From positions 1 through 64,000 of the forward strand of contig JAQGID010000069.1 in the NCBI GenBank assembly GCA_028291405.1: a stretch of DNA of 64,000 nt, given 5' to 3'. Positions 51,282-59,847 of the stretch are shown in pieces. Within the stretch, counting starts at the first letter, position 1. Each line of letters begins with the position of its first letter. Both the position numbers and the translations under genes were made by a program. Under the pieces are notes generated by a model. It was not told the DNA's origin. It made no database searches and saw only the letters and a list, made by a program, of their open reading frames with translations. The stretch is from Rhodospirillales bacterium. Lineage in GTDB: Bacteria > Pseudomonadota > Alphaproteobacteria > ATCC43930 > CGMCC-115725.

Positions 51282-52688
51282 TCAGGTGGCGGCGAGTGAC
51301 GACGAGGTGGAATATCGCGTCGCGCGGGACGGGGTGTGGCGCACCGCGATGCAGACGGACGTCCTCGCGCCGAGCGCGAGGCCGAAGGCGAGCCAGATCA
51401 CGACGGGATTGAGGTTGGTGCCGACGAACGAAGCCGCGGCGATGATGCCGACGAGGAACCAGTGCACCGGTTGAAAGCCATGGCCGCCCGGCACCGGCGC
51501 GAAGAGCAGCAGAACGAAGGCGGCGAGGGCGAGCGTCCCAGGAATTCCGCTGTTCGACAAAAGGGTCAGCAGGATCGTGCTCGCGACGTGGCTGCCGATG
51601 CCGATGCCCAGCCCGAAGGTCTCGATGAGGATGTTTACCGCCATGGAGTTGGAGCCGCTGCGCTCGACATAGGACGAGCCCTGCGCCTTCTCGAAGACAA
51701 GCGTCGCCAGCATCTTGGAAATGAAATCCGCGTTGGCGGCGGCGTAGACGAGACCGGCGGCGACCGCGGCGATCAGCAGGCCGATCACGGCGATGCCGCG
51801 CCAGGTGAGCCGTGGCCGCCGCAGCTTCCCGGTGAGAAGCGGCACGATCAGCCGGCCGGCGACGAGAATTCCGAACAGCCCGATCATCGCGATTCCGGTT
51901 GTCGACTTCGAGAGCAGGATGACCACGACGCAACCCAGCGTCATGGCAAGCCAGGCGGGCGACCGGAGCGCGAGGAAGCGATGCCACGCGTAGAACAGGA
52001 ACCCCGCGAAATACGAGGCGCAAGAGGACGGTTCGGTAAATGGTCCGTTGACGCGCAGCCCCTCCAGCATCTCCTGTCCGCCGGCGTCCGGATGGGTCGG
52101 GTCCGATGCGAAGAACTCCTTGGGCCACCACAGGCCGATGTTGAAATTCAGCCATTGCCAGAGACAGAGCAACGTGGCCACGACCATCATCAGCAGAAGC
52201 GCGCGGTCGATGATCTTCGCCAGCTCGTCCGGCGAGCGGCGGCATGCCTGCAGCGCGAGCGACAGCGTCAAGGCAACATTGGCGAAGAGGTAAAACCCCT
52301 GCGACACGTTCTCGCGCCGGAACTCGTAAGGCGTCGCCGCCGACAGCACGAATCCGTCGGTTCCGCCAAGCACGAGCACGTGCCCCTGAAAGAACATGAC
52401 GGCGATCCAGAGCGAGACAACGCAAGCGAGAACGAAGGCGGCGAGGGCGGTGACGGCGGGGAGCATCTCCCGCGGTAACGCAACCCGTCCGAGACAGATC
52501 TCGATGCCGGTGCGGCCGATGATGAGAGCCGCCATGAAGAATCCGGGCTGCAGGCTGAAGCCGCCGACGATGAGGACGGCGGCTGCGATGAAGATCGTCG
52601 TCACCGGCGCCAGCACCAGGACCCAAGTCCACGGCAGCAGGATGATGAGCAGCTCGACAGGCAGGAAGACGGCTCCGGTGATCGTCAT
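51282..52688 (-). CDS. O-antigen polymerase/ligase-like (Wzy/WaaL) membrane protein
   Basis: The 468-residue integral membrane protein has about 12 hydrophobic segments and a larger periplasmic loop around residues 150-220 (FNIGLWWPKEFFASDPTHPDAGGQEMLEGLRVNGPFTEPSSCASYFAGF). This is the topology of Wzy polymerases and WaaL ligases. A second short motif, IETFGLGIGIGSHVAST, recalls the G-x-G-x-G region of the same class. In this locus, with Wzx-, Wzc- and priming transferase-like genes, a polymerase role is likely. Confidence 0.82.
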   Translation of the reverse strand: MTITGAVFLPVELLIILLPWTWVLVLAPVTTIFIAAAVLIVGGFSLQPGFFMAALIIGRTGIEICLGRVALPREMLPAVTALAAFVLACVVSLWIAVMFFQGHVLVLGGTDGFVLSAATPYEFRRENVSQGFYLFANVALTLSLALQACRRSPDELAKIIDRALLLMMVVATLLCLWQWLNFNIGLWWPKEFFASDPTHPDAGGQEMLEGLRVNGPFTEPSSCASYFAGFLFYAWHRFLALRSPAWLAMTLGCVVVILLSKSTTGIAMIGLFGILVAGRLIVPLLTGKLRRPRLTWRGIAVIGLLIAAVAAGLVYAAANADFISKMLATLVFEKAQGSSYVERSGSNSMAVNILIETFGLGIGIGSHVASTILLTLLSNSGIPGTLALAAFVLLLFAPVPGGHGFQPVHWFLVGIIAAASFVGTNLNPVVIWLAFGLALGARTSVCIAVRHTPSRATRYSTSSSLAAT

Positions 52689-52700
52689 GCGGCGGCCTCG

Positions 52701-53417
52701 CTAGAAGAAGGCGGCTTGGGCATGTGCCGTCGTCGCAAACACGTGCTGACGCTTGAATCCGGAGACGGAGCCTTCGAGGAACTCGACGCCGCGGCCGTTC
52801 AGGAGCTGTCGGCAGGCTCTCACCGCCTCGGCCTCGCCGTCGCGCTCGGCGTCGTCGAAGATGATGACGAACTCGGCCGCCAGGAGATGCTCGACGACGG
52901 CGGCGATGCCGGTGCGGTCATAGCGCATCGCCGCCGTGAAGGCGGGCGGCCCGTCGACGATGATGAGATCGTATTTGCGGCCGCCGCCGAAGACCGCGTC
53001 GCGATCGTAATAATTGGTCATGCGGCCGCCGACGGCGAGCGGCAACAGCTTCGCCTGAACGATCTCATGGCCGACGCGCCCGGCGACCTGCGCCGCCCAG
53101 AGCGGATCGTGCTCGATCGTGCGAACGCGGTATTTCGCTGCCAACGCTCGCTTCGCCTGGTCCAGCAGGATGGTCGTCTGGCCGGCACCGAGCTCGAGAA
53201 TCTCCGCCAGTCGAAGCTCCTGGACGCAGCGCATCACGAGATAGAGAAGGCTGTAGTTCGCGGCATGCCCGACGGGATAGTAGACGTCGTCCATCCCGGC
53301 CTTGGCGATGTCGCGCGTGAAGAGATCGCGATAGACGCTTTCGAGCTCCGGATACGTCTTGCTCTGCCGCGAGAGCGAGGAAACGATTCCGCGAAGTTTT
53401 CCCAGCTTAGGAAGCAT
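52701..53417 (-). CDS. Class I SAM-dependent methyltransferase-like protein
   Basis: The 238-residue protein has a Rossmann-type core: LAEILELGAGQTTILLDQAKRAL (motif I), YRVRTIEHDPLWAAQV, YDLIIVDGPPAF (motif IV) and VVEHLLAAEFVIIFDDAERDGE. The arrangement fits small class I methyltransferases in glycan loci. No membrane segment is present. It lies 12 bases upstream of the polymerase gene and is the first gene of this leftward block before a gap that holds a convergent small gene. Confidence 0.8.
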   Translation of the reverse strand: MLPKLGKLRGIVSSLSRQSKTYPELESVYRDLFTRDIAKAGMDDVYYPVGHAANYSLLYLVMRCVQELRLAEILELGAGQTTILLDQAKRALAAKYRVRTIEHDPLWAAQVAGRVGHEIVQAKLLPLAVGGRMTNYYDRDAVFGGGRKYDLIIVDGPPAFTAAMRYDRTGIAAVVEHLLAAEFVIIFDDAERDGEAEAVRACRQLLNGRGVEFLEGSVSGFKRQHVFATTAHAQAAFF

Positions 53418-53502
53418 GTTGCCACCCCGCGCTCCACGCCGGCAGGTTGTCCGGCGTGACGTCGAATGAAATCGTCAACCATTGCGCGATAGACTCGCGC
53501 GC

Positions 53503-53820
53503 ATGGCCGCCCCGTCCGACCCGTTCTTCGATGCGATGTACGAGCGCATGTCGCCCGGCGCGCGGTATCTCTTCACTGCGCAGCAGCTCGACGAGATCAA
53601 GAAGGCATTCGGCGCGCGGAGCTGGGGCAGCCATGCAGTCGATCTTCGGCTGACCGCCCCGGCCCTCCGACATTCCTATTATCTCGTGCTGCTCGCCGGT
53701 CGCGACCGCTGCCGCGTCGCGCGCGCGAGAATCCGCCTGCCGCGTGCCGCCGCGCTGTCTGCCGCGGCCGGCCTCGTGACGCTTGCCGTGCTGGCGGCGG
53801 CGCAAGCCTTCGCCGGATAG
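53503..53820 (+). CDS. Small membrane-anchored hypothetical protein on opposite strand
   Basis: The 105-residue protein (MAAPSDPFFDAMYERMSPGARYLF...) has a soluble N-terminal half with helix TAQQLDEIKKAFGARSW, a strand SHAVDLRLTAP...YYLVLLAGRDR, and a C-terminal membrane helix (AAALSAAAGLVTLAVLAAAQAF). It is the only plus-strand gene inside the minus-strand polysaccharide block. I do not recognise the family; it may be regulatory or a late insertion. Confidence 0.55.
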   Translation: MAAPSDPFFDAMYERMSPGARYLFTAQQLDEIKKAFGARSWGSHAVDLRLTAPALRHSYYLVLLAGRDRCRVARARIRLPRAAALSAAAGLVTLAVLAAAQAFAG

Positions 53821-53845
53821 AACGCCGGGCCGCCTCGACAGCAGG

Positions 53846-53945
53846 TCAGTTGTCACGGCGGCGCGTCCCATGGTCGAGGTACCAGCGGTAGGCATCGGCA
53901 AGACCCTCGCGCAATCCGATCCGCGGCCGCTCACGGCGCTCTCCT
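53846..53945 (-). pseudogene. C-terminal remnant of a GDP-fucose synthase/NAD-epimerase-like gene
   Basis: Reading left, the frame ending at the TGA at 53846-53848 gives RPRIGLREGLADAYRWYLDH followed by GTRRRDN. This closely resembles the last helix of short-chain epimerase/dehydratases such as GDP-L-fucose synthase (x-x-L-x-E-G-L-x-x-x-Y-x-W-Y-L). The frame enters the 3' end of the neighbouring glycosyltransferase in another reading frame and has no start codon or Rossmann domain. It looks like what is left after deletion of an epimerase gene. Confidence 0.6.
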
Positions 53946-55124
53946 GTCCTGTTCGTTTCCGGCTTCGCCACGCCGCGCGCTTGCCGCTCCGGCGCGCGCG
54001 GCCTTCGCCCATGTGGCGATCGTCGTCTTCAGGGCGGTCGCCTGCCGCCGCGTCGCGATGAGCGACCGCACGCGCGCCAGGAAATATCTGGCATCGACGT
54101 TCGATTGCAGGCGATCGTCGGTGGACAAAGACGGCCGCAGCGCGCGAAGGGAGAAGAACCCGGCCTTCAGAAGCGCGACGCTGATGCGAGCTTCGATCCG
54201 ATGCGCCAATCTGCGACGCAGACCGCGACCAGGGCCTGCGGCGACGTACACATCGTGCAACGCCGAGGCACTGCCGAAGCCGGCATAGAGACGCTGAAGA
54301 TAGTCCTCGGTCAGGCGCCGCCGCGGCAGGCAGTGCTGAAACGTCAGCTCCGGATCGTAATGAAGCCGCCATCCGGCAAGCGCGATTGCGAAGCTCAGCT
54401 CGGCATCCTCTCCGGCCCCCAGCTGCTTGCCGGACCGGCCGAGCAACGCCGGCCGAAATCCCGCGTCCACAAGCGCCGTCAGCGCTCGCTTGCGGAGCGA
54501 GAGTCCTGCGCCATAGAAGAAGCCCATCGGCTGATCGTCGCCGGGGACGGGGCGCTGCGGCCCGACTGCATAGCCCGACTGAAACCGTACGAACCAGCTC
54601 GGCTGTGCGCCGCCTTGGAAAACCGGGATGCCGCGCGCTCCGAGGATTCCGACGCGTGCGTCGCGCGAGAAATCGTTTACGACTCTTGTGCACCAGTCGC
54701 GGCTTACCAGGTTGTCGTCGTCGACGAAGGTGATGATCGCTCCGGCGGCCGTTGCGATGCCGCACAGGCGCGCATGACCCAGCCCCGGGCGCGGCTCATG
54801 GACGATCCGCAAAGGCGCCGAGGCGGCGGCGCTGAGCCATGCCGATCGAGCGGTCTCGGCCGTATCGTCGGTCGACGCGTTGTCGACCAGGACGACTTCC
54901 CACCGCAGGCCCGCCGGAACCTCTTGCCAAGACAGATGATCGAGCGTGCGCGAGATCCTGGATGCGCCGTTATGGCAACAGATGATCACCGAGATGTCGA
55001 TTTCATCGTCGGCCGATTCGGCGAGGGGACCGTCCCCAAAATCCAAGACCGCAGCTTCCGGGAGTCGTCGCAGCGGCGGAGGCGCCGCGAGTGGTGGAAG
55101 AGCGGCCTCGCTAAGTCGCTTCAT
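53931..55124 (-). CDS. GT2-family glycosyltransferase
   Basis: The 397-residue protein has a proline-rich N-terminal 40 residues, then the GT-A core ISVIICCHNGASRISRTLDHL, VVLVDNASTDDTAE and the metal motif VDDDNLVSRDW. ERRRLTEDYLQRLYAGFG-like helices follow the acceptor region (GKQLGAGEDAELSFAIALAGW). It adds a sugar to the polysaccharide repeat. Its C-terminal basic tail (AGAASARRGEAGNEQDRRAP) runs through the epimerase remnant in a different frame, so this end may have been altered by the same deletion. Confidence 0.88.
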   Translation of the reverse strand: MKRLSEAALPPLAAPPPLRRLPEAAVLDFGDGPLAESADDEIDISVIICCHNGASRISRTLDHLSWQEVPAGLRWEVVLVDNASTDDTAETARSAWLSAAASAPLRIVHEPRPGLGHARLCGIATAAGAIITFVDDDNLVSRDWCTRVVNDFSRDARVGILGARGIPVFQGGAQPSWFVRFQSGYAVGPQRPVPGDDQPMGFFYGAGLSLRKRALTALVDAGFRPALLGRSGKQLGAGEDAELSFAIALAGWRLHYDPELTFQHCLPRRRLTEDYLQRLYAGFGSASALHDVYVAAGPGRGLRRRLAHRIEARISVALLKAGFFSLRALRPSLSTDDRLQSNVDARYFLARVRSLIATRRQATALKTTIATWAKAARAGAASARRGEAGNEQDRRAP

Positions 55125-55178
55125 CCGCGGCCTCCTCGATCTTCGGGTGACGCTCGCCGATCGACATTCGTCGTCTGT

Positions 55179-56315
55179 TCACGCTAGGAGGTCGGTCATG
55201 ATCTGCAGGCAGCGGTCGCCGAAGGCCCGCCAATTCAGCCTGGTCGCGTATTCGTCGTAGCTGCGCAAGGCCATGGCCTCGTAGCGGCGGCGATCGCCGA
55301 AGATCTCGAGCATCGTGCGGCCGAATTCTTCAGCACTCGAGTCGGGCGGCAGGCAGACGCCGGTGACATTATCTTGAATGATGCTTGGAATGCCGCCGAC
55401 CCGCGTCGCGATCGAGGGGATTCCATAGGCAGCGGCCTCGCAGAAGACGATCCCGAAATTCTCGGCGGACGAGGGCACGAAGAGGAAATGCGCCTGGGCC
55501 ATCATGGCCTCGAGCCGCTCGCGATGATGGGGCTTCGACTTGTTCATCATGCCGTGAAAGCGCGCGAACTCCGGCAATTCGCCGCGATAGCCTTCAGCAC
55601 CGACGATGTCGAGGGCGACGTCGATACCGTGCCGACGTAGCCAACGGCATGTGGCGATCACCTTGGGCAGTCCCTTCCGACGCCACTCGCGGCCGATGAA
55701 GAGGACGTTCATCGTCTTCGTCGATCGGTTCGCGATGTAGCATTTCACGTCTTCGAATGGCTTCGCCACGATATTTGCGCCGAACGGAACGACGTGGACC
55801 TTGCCGGGATCGGCGCCGTAGTCTTCGATCGCCGAGCTCGCTGCCCACTCCGACGTATAAATGGCGGCCGCGGCAGTCTGCAGCGCGGCGCGCTCCTGCT
55901 CTTCGCCTTGTCGGACATATTCCGGAGCGCAGCGCGTGAAGTCTTCGTAGAAATCGAGGACGTTGCGGAACGTCGCGTCCGCACAGAAGATCACGGGACG
56001 TTTCGTTTCCAAGCGGGCGATGGCGTGCGATCCCGGGCCGAAGACGCAATCGACGTTCGCGTCGGAGATGCAAATTCGCGCTTGCGCAGCGAGGTCCTCG
56101 AGCACCGCGCGTTCCCGGTCGGCGCGGTAGATCTGCCCGGCGGCGCGGTAAGCGATTTTTTTCCACAAAAAGCGGCGCTGGGCGCCCTGATCGAGCGGGA
56201 AGGCGGGAACGACATCGCAGTTTCGCCCGCGCATCTCATGGAGAATTGCGTGCGGGTATCCCGACTGCACTGTGACGTCCTCGGCGTTGAGTTCGTAGAC
56301 GTAAGCGACTTTCAT
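55179..56315 (-). CDS. GT4-family glycosyltransferase, tandem copy B
   Basis: The 378-residue GT-B protein starts MKVAYVYELNAEDVTVQSGYPHAI. Its C-terminal nucleotide-sugar domain carries VLFIGREWRRKGLPKVI, then FLFVPSSAENFGIVFCEAAAYGIPSIATRVGGIP with the E-x7-E motif of GT4 enzymes. It is a clear tandem paralogue of the gene at 56382, with near-identical blocks throughout. It should transfer a second or alternative sugar with the same chemistry. Confidence 0.9.
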   Translation of the reverse strand: MKVAYVYELNAEDVTVQSGYPHAILHEMRGRNCDVVPAFPLDQGAQRRFLWKKIAYRAAGQIYRADRERAVLEDLAAQARICISDANVDCVFGPGSHAIARLETKRPVIFCADATFRNVLDFYEDFTRCAPEYVRQGEEQERAALQTAAAAIYTSEWAASSAIEDYGADPGKVHVVPFGANIVAKPFEDVKCYIANRSTKTMNVLFIGREWRRKGLPKVIATCRWLRRHGIDVALDIVGAEGYRGELPEFARFHGMMNKSKPHHRERLEAMMAQAHFLFVPSSAENFGIVFCEAAAYGIPSIATRVGGIPSIIQDNVTGVCLPPDSSAEEFGRTMLEIFGDRRRYEAMALRSYDEYATRLNWRAFGDRCLQIMTDLLA

Positions 56316-56381
56316 GCCGCGTCTCCCCCAATGTTGTCGGCTTGGCGGAGCGCCGCCACGCGACGGTTATCAAGCGCCGCG

Positions 56382-57524
56382 CTAGCTCGCTTCACGAGCA
56401 TCCCCCATGATCTCCAGGCAGCGTTCGCCGAACGCGTGCCAATTGAGCCGTGTCGCGTATTCCTCGTAGCTGCGGAGTGCCATCGCCCGGTATCGCGGGC
56501 GATCGGAGAAGATCTCGAGCATCACCTGACCGAAGGCGTCTGCGGTGGTCTCCGGCGGAAGACAACTGCCGGTGACGTCGTCGCGCACGATGCTCGGGAT
56601 ACCCCCGACGCGCGTAGAGATGGCTGGAATCCCATAGGCGGCGGCCTCGCAGAACGCCATTCCGTAGTTCTCCGCGGAAGACGGCACGAAAAGGAAATGC
56701 GCGCTGACCATCAGATCTTTGATCTTCGCGAGATGGTCGGGTCGCTGCTTGTTCAGCATGCCGTGGAGGTGTGCGAAGCCCGGAAGCTCGCCGCGGTAGC
56801 CCTGCGCTCCGACAATGTCGAGTACCACCGGAAGCCCTTGCGCCTGTAGCCAGCGGCAGGCGTCGAGCACCTTCGGCAGTCCCTTGCGCCGCCATTCGCG
56901 GCCGATGAACAGGATTCTCATCGTCTTCGTCGATCGGCTCTCGACCCGTGACTTGACCTCGCCATAGGGCGGCTCTACCAGGTTTGCGCCGAATGGGACG
57001 ACGTGCACCTTGCCGGGATCAGCGCCGTAATCGCGCACCGCCGAGTCCGCGGCCCATTTAGAGGGATAGATCGCCGCTGCCGCAGCCTGCAGGGCGGCGC
57101 GCTCTTGCGCTTCGCCCTGGCGTACGTATTCCGGCGCGCAGCCTGTGAAGTCGTCGTAGAAATCGAGCATGTTCCGGAATGTCGCGTCGGCGCAGAAGAC
57201 GATGGGCCGCTTCGTTTCCAGGCGAGCGATCGCGTGCGAGCCCGGCCCGAAGACGCAGTCGATGTTCGCGTCGGCGATGCGAAGCCGCACCTGGGCGGCG
57301 AGGGCGTCGAGGACGCGGCGCTCGCGGTCGGGTCGGTAGATCCGGCCGGTCGCGCGGTAGGCGAGCTTCTTCCAGAGAAAGCTGCGCTGCGCGCTGCGAT
57401 CGAGCGGGAAGGCGGGGACGACGTCGCAATCGCGCGCTCGCATCTCCTGCAGGATCGCATGCGGGCGGCCCGACTGGACGGTGACGTTTTCGGCGTCGAG
57501 CTCGTAGACGTATGCGATCTTCAT
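56382..57524 (-). CDS. GT4-family glycosyltransferase, tandem copy A
   Basis: The 380-residue GT-B protein starts MKIAYVYELDAENVTVQSGRPHAI and has the GT4 C-terminal motifs ILFIGREWRRKGLPKVLDACRW and FVPSSAENYGMAFCEAAAYGIPAISTRVGG. The last motif holds the conserved glutamates that contact the donor. It precedes copy B by 66 bases and follows the tyrosine-kinase gene by 12. High similarity between the copies shows a local duplication. Confidence 0.9.
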   Translation of the reverse strand: MKIAYVYELDAENVTVQSGRPHAILQEMRARDCDVVPAFPLDRSAQRSFLWKKLAYRATGRIYRPDRERRVLDALAAQVRLRIADANIDCVFGPGSHAIARLETKRPIVFCADATFRNMLDFYDDFTGCAPEYVRQGEAQERAALQAAAAAIYPSKWAADSAVRDYGADPGKVHVVPFGANLVEPPYGEVKSRVESRSTKTMRILFIGREWRRKGLPKVLDACRWLQAQGLPVVLDIVGAQGYRGELPGFAHLHGMLNKQRPDHLAKIKDLMVSAHFLFVPSSAENYGMAFCEAAAYGIPAISTRVGGIPSIVRDDVTGSCLPPETTADAFGQVMLEIFSDRPRYRAMALRSYEEYATRLNWHAFGERCLEIMGDAREAS

Positions 57525-57536
57525 GCGATGCCTTCG

Positions 57537-59831
57537 TCAGCCGATGCGGGCCGCACCCGCGGCCAACGCCGACGGGCGAGCCGTTTCGAAATAGCCCTCG
57601 ACGCCGGCGCTGCGGTGATAGGCGCTGCCGTATTGCGCGAGCTGCTTCATGCGGACCTGCGACAGCACGACCCCCGCGACGCGAGCGCCCGAGAAATGCA
57701 GCCGGTCGAGCGCCATCCTGATGGCGCGCCGCGGCGTCTTGCCCCAGCGGGCGACGACGATCGCGGCATCGACGAAGCCGGAGAGAACGAGCGCATCCGC
57801 GACGATGCCGACCGGCGGCGTGTCAAGAATCACGAGATCGAAGCGATCGCGGCTCGCCGAGACGAGGCTGCGCATCGCTTCCGAGCCGAGCAACTCGGCG
57901 GGGAAGTTGACGCGGCCTCCGGAGGGGATGACCTGCATTCCCGATACGGCGTCTTCATAGGTCGCTTCCTGCAGGGACCGGCGGCCCTCGAGAACGTCGG
58001 TCAGGCCGGCCGGGGCGACGACCCCCAGCGCATGGTTGACTGCCGGCCGGCGGAGGTCGCATTCCACGAGCAGCGTCGATCGTCCCGAGGCGGCGGCGAG
58101 ACGGGCGAGCGAGACGGCGAGGCTGGTCTTGCCTTCGCCGGGCAGGGCCGAGGTCACCATCAGGACTTTCGGCGAGCGGAGGCCGGGGCTTGTCGAGAGC
58201 GCGACACCGACCGAGCGCAAGGCTTCTGCATGCTCTCCGAGGGGGTTCTCGATGGCCTCGATCGACATGACGCGGGCGGCGTGATTGTCCCAGGACTTCG
58301 CGCGGGCAAAATAAGGAAGCAGCGCCAGAGCCGTGTGCCCGAGATCGTCGTACACCTCCTCGGGCGTATAGACCTCCTTGCGCGAGGCCTCGAGCGCGAT
58401 CGCGCTTGCGATGGCGATCAGGAAGCCGCTGATGCCGCCGATCAGCAGGACGATCGACATCCGCGGCGAGGCCGGGAACGCCGGGGCCGTCGCCGGCGCC
58501 TCGATGCGCGCATTGCCGATGAGCGCGAAGGATTCGATCGCGGCTCTGCCGGCGGCATCGAGGAAGGTCTGATAGAGCGAACGCGCCGTCCCGGCGTCGG
58601 CGACGAGCTGCTGCAACTCGGTGCTGGCGCGTGCGTTCGCCCGATTCGTCGTCGTCAGACCCGCGACGCTGTGCCTGATCGCGGCCTCGTTCGCCCGCGC
58701 GATGTCTACCCGGGCCTGCAGCCCGGCCATCTGCTGCTGAATCTCCCGTTCGAGCTGGACGTCGACCTCGTGCGACCGCGACTTCATCTCCTGAAGCTTC
58801 GGGTATTTCGCCGAATAGGTCGTGCCCAGCTCCGCGAGATTGGCCCGGATCTGGTTGCGCTGGTCGACGAGCGTCGCGAGGCTCGTCGAGACGGCCGCGA
58901 CCTTGGCGGCGGCTTCGCTGTCCTGCTTGCGGGCGAACGCCTTGAGATTGGCCAGCATGCCCTGCGCTTTCGCGCGCTCGGTCTGCGCCGAGACGAGCTC
59001 GGTGTTGAGCTTCGCGAGCGAGTCGTCGACCAGCGACTTGTCGCTGAGATCGACGATATTGTTCTTCTCCTTGAAGTCCTGCACCGCGGTTTCGGTTGCG
59101 ATCACCCGCGCCCGTAGCCCCTCGCTTCGCTGCAGCAGCAGCTCCGACATGTGGTCGAGCTCCGCCGAGCGGCCGTTGAGATCCTTGGCGGCGTAGGTCT
59201 CGGCGATCGCATTGGCGACCGCCGCCGCCTTCGCCGGATCGACCGAAGTGAACGACACGACGATCGTATAGGACTTGCCGTCGTTGGTGACGCTGAGGCG
59301 CTGACGGACCGCCTGTTCGGTTATCGCGGTCTGCTCGGCCGCCGTCGCGGTTCCCGACTTGGACCCGAACGGCAGCATGCCGCGGAGCTTGGCCGCGATA
59401 CCCGGCGGCCGGAGCGCGGCATTCCATTCGGGATCGCGAACGAGATCGAGCCGCTTCACCACCCGGCGCACCGTGTCCGGCGAGGTCAGTACGTCGATCG
59501 CGCTGCTGACCTGCGGCGTGTCGCGGCTGCTGATGCCGCCGGACAGGCCGCCGATCGTGCTGCTGCCGCTGCTCGAATCCTTGATGGTGAGGACGAGCGA
59601 AGTCTCCGCCTTGAAGCGCGGCGTCATCATCGTCCCGATGCCGTAGCTGAGGCCGGTGACGCTCACGGTGACCGCGACGATGAGCCAGCGCCGGCGCTTC
59701 GCCGCGAGCAGGACGCGGCGGATGTCGATGTCGCTTGCACTCGCAGCGCTTTCGACGAGCCCTCCGCCGTCCCGGCGCAGGGCATCGCGAGCGGCCGGCG
59801 CGGGCAGGGAATTCATATGTCGGATCTTCAT
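57537..59831 (-). CDS. Polysaccharide co-polymerase fused to BY-kinase (Wzc/ExoP-like)
   Basis: The 764-residue protein has a Wzz domain with two membrane helices (about residues 50-70 and 455-480) flanking a long periplasmic coiled-coil (about 200-400). A cytoplasmic tyrosine kinase domain follows, with Walker A (SALPGEGKTSLAVSLA, near 562), Walker A' (LLVECDLRRP, near 585) and Walker B (LVILDTPPVG, near 667). The tail has three tyrosines close together (QYGSAYHRSAGVEGYF), likely autophosphorylation sites. It sets chain length and coordinates export. GGAGGCGAGG precedes the ATG. Confidence 0.93.
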   Translation of the reverse strand: MKIRHMNSLPAPAARDALRRDGGGLVESAASASDIDIRRVLLAAKRRRWLIVAVTVSVTGLSYGIGTMMTPRFKAETSLVLTIKDSSSGSSTIGGLSGGISSRDTPQVSSAIDVLTSPDTVRRVVKRLDLVRDPEWNAALRPPGIAAKLRGMLPFGSKSGTATAAEQTAITEQAVRQRLSVTNDGKSYTIVVSFTSVDPAKAAAVANAIAETYAAKDLNGRSAELDHMSELLLQRSEGLRARVIATETAVQDFKEKNNIVDLSDKSLVDDSLAKLNTELVSAQTERAKAQGMLANLKAFARKQDSEAAAKVAAVSTSLATLVDQRNQIRANLAELGTTYSAKYPKLQEMKSRSHEVDVQLEREIQQQMAGLQARVDIARANEAAIRHSVAGLTTTNRANARASTELQQLVADAGTARSLYQTFLDAAGRAAIESFALIGNARIEAPATAPAFPASPRMSIVLLIGGISGFLIAIASAIALEASRKEVYTPEEVYDDLGHTALALLPYFARAKSWDNHAARVMSIEAIENPLGEHAEALRSVGVALSTSPGLRSPKVLMVTSALPGEGKTSLAVSLARLAAASGRSTLLVECDLRRPAVNHALGVVAPAGLTDVLEGRRSLQEATYEDAVSGMQVIPSGGRVNFPAELLGSEAMRSLVSASRDRFDLVILDTPPVGIVADALVLSGFVDAAIVVARWGKTPRRAIRMALDRLHFSGARVAGVVLSQVRMKQLAQYGSAYHRSAGVEGYFETARPSALAAGAARIG

Positions 59832-59847
59832 GCCTCGCCTCCGATTG

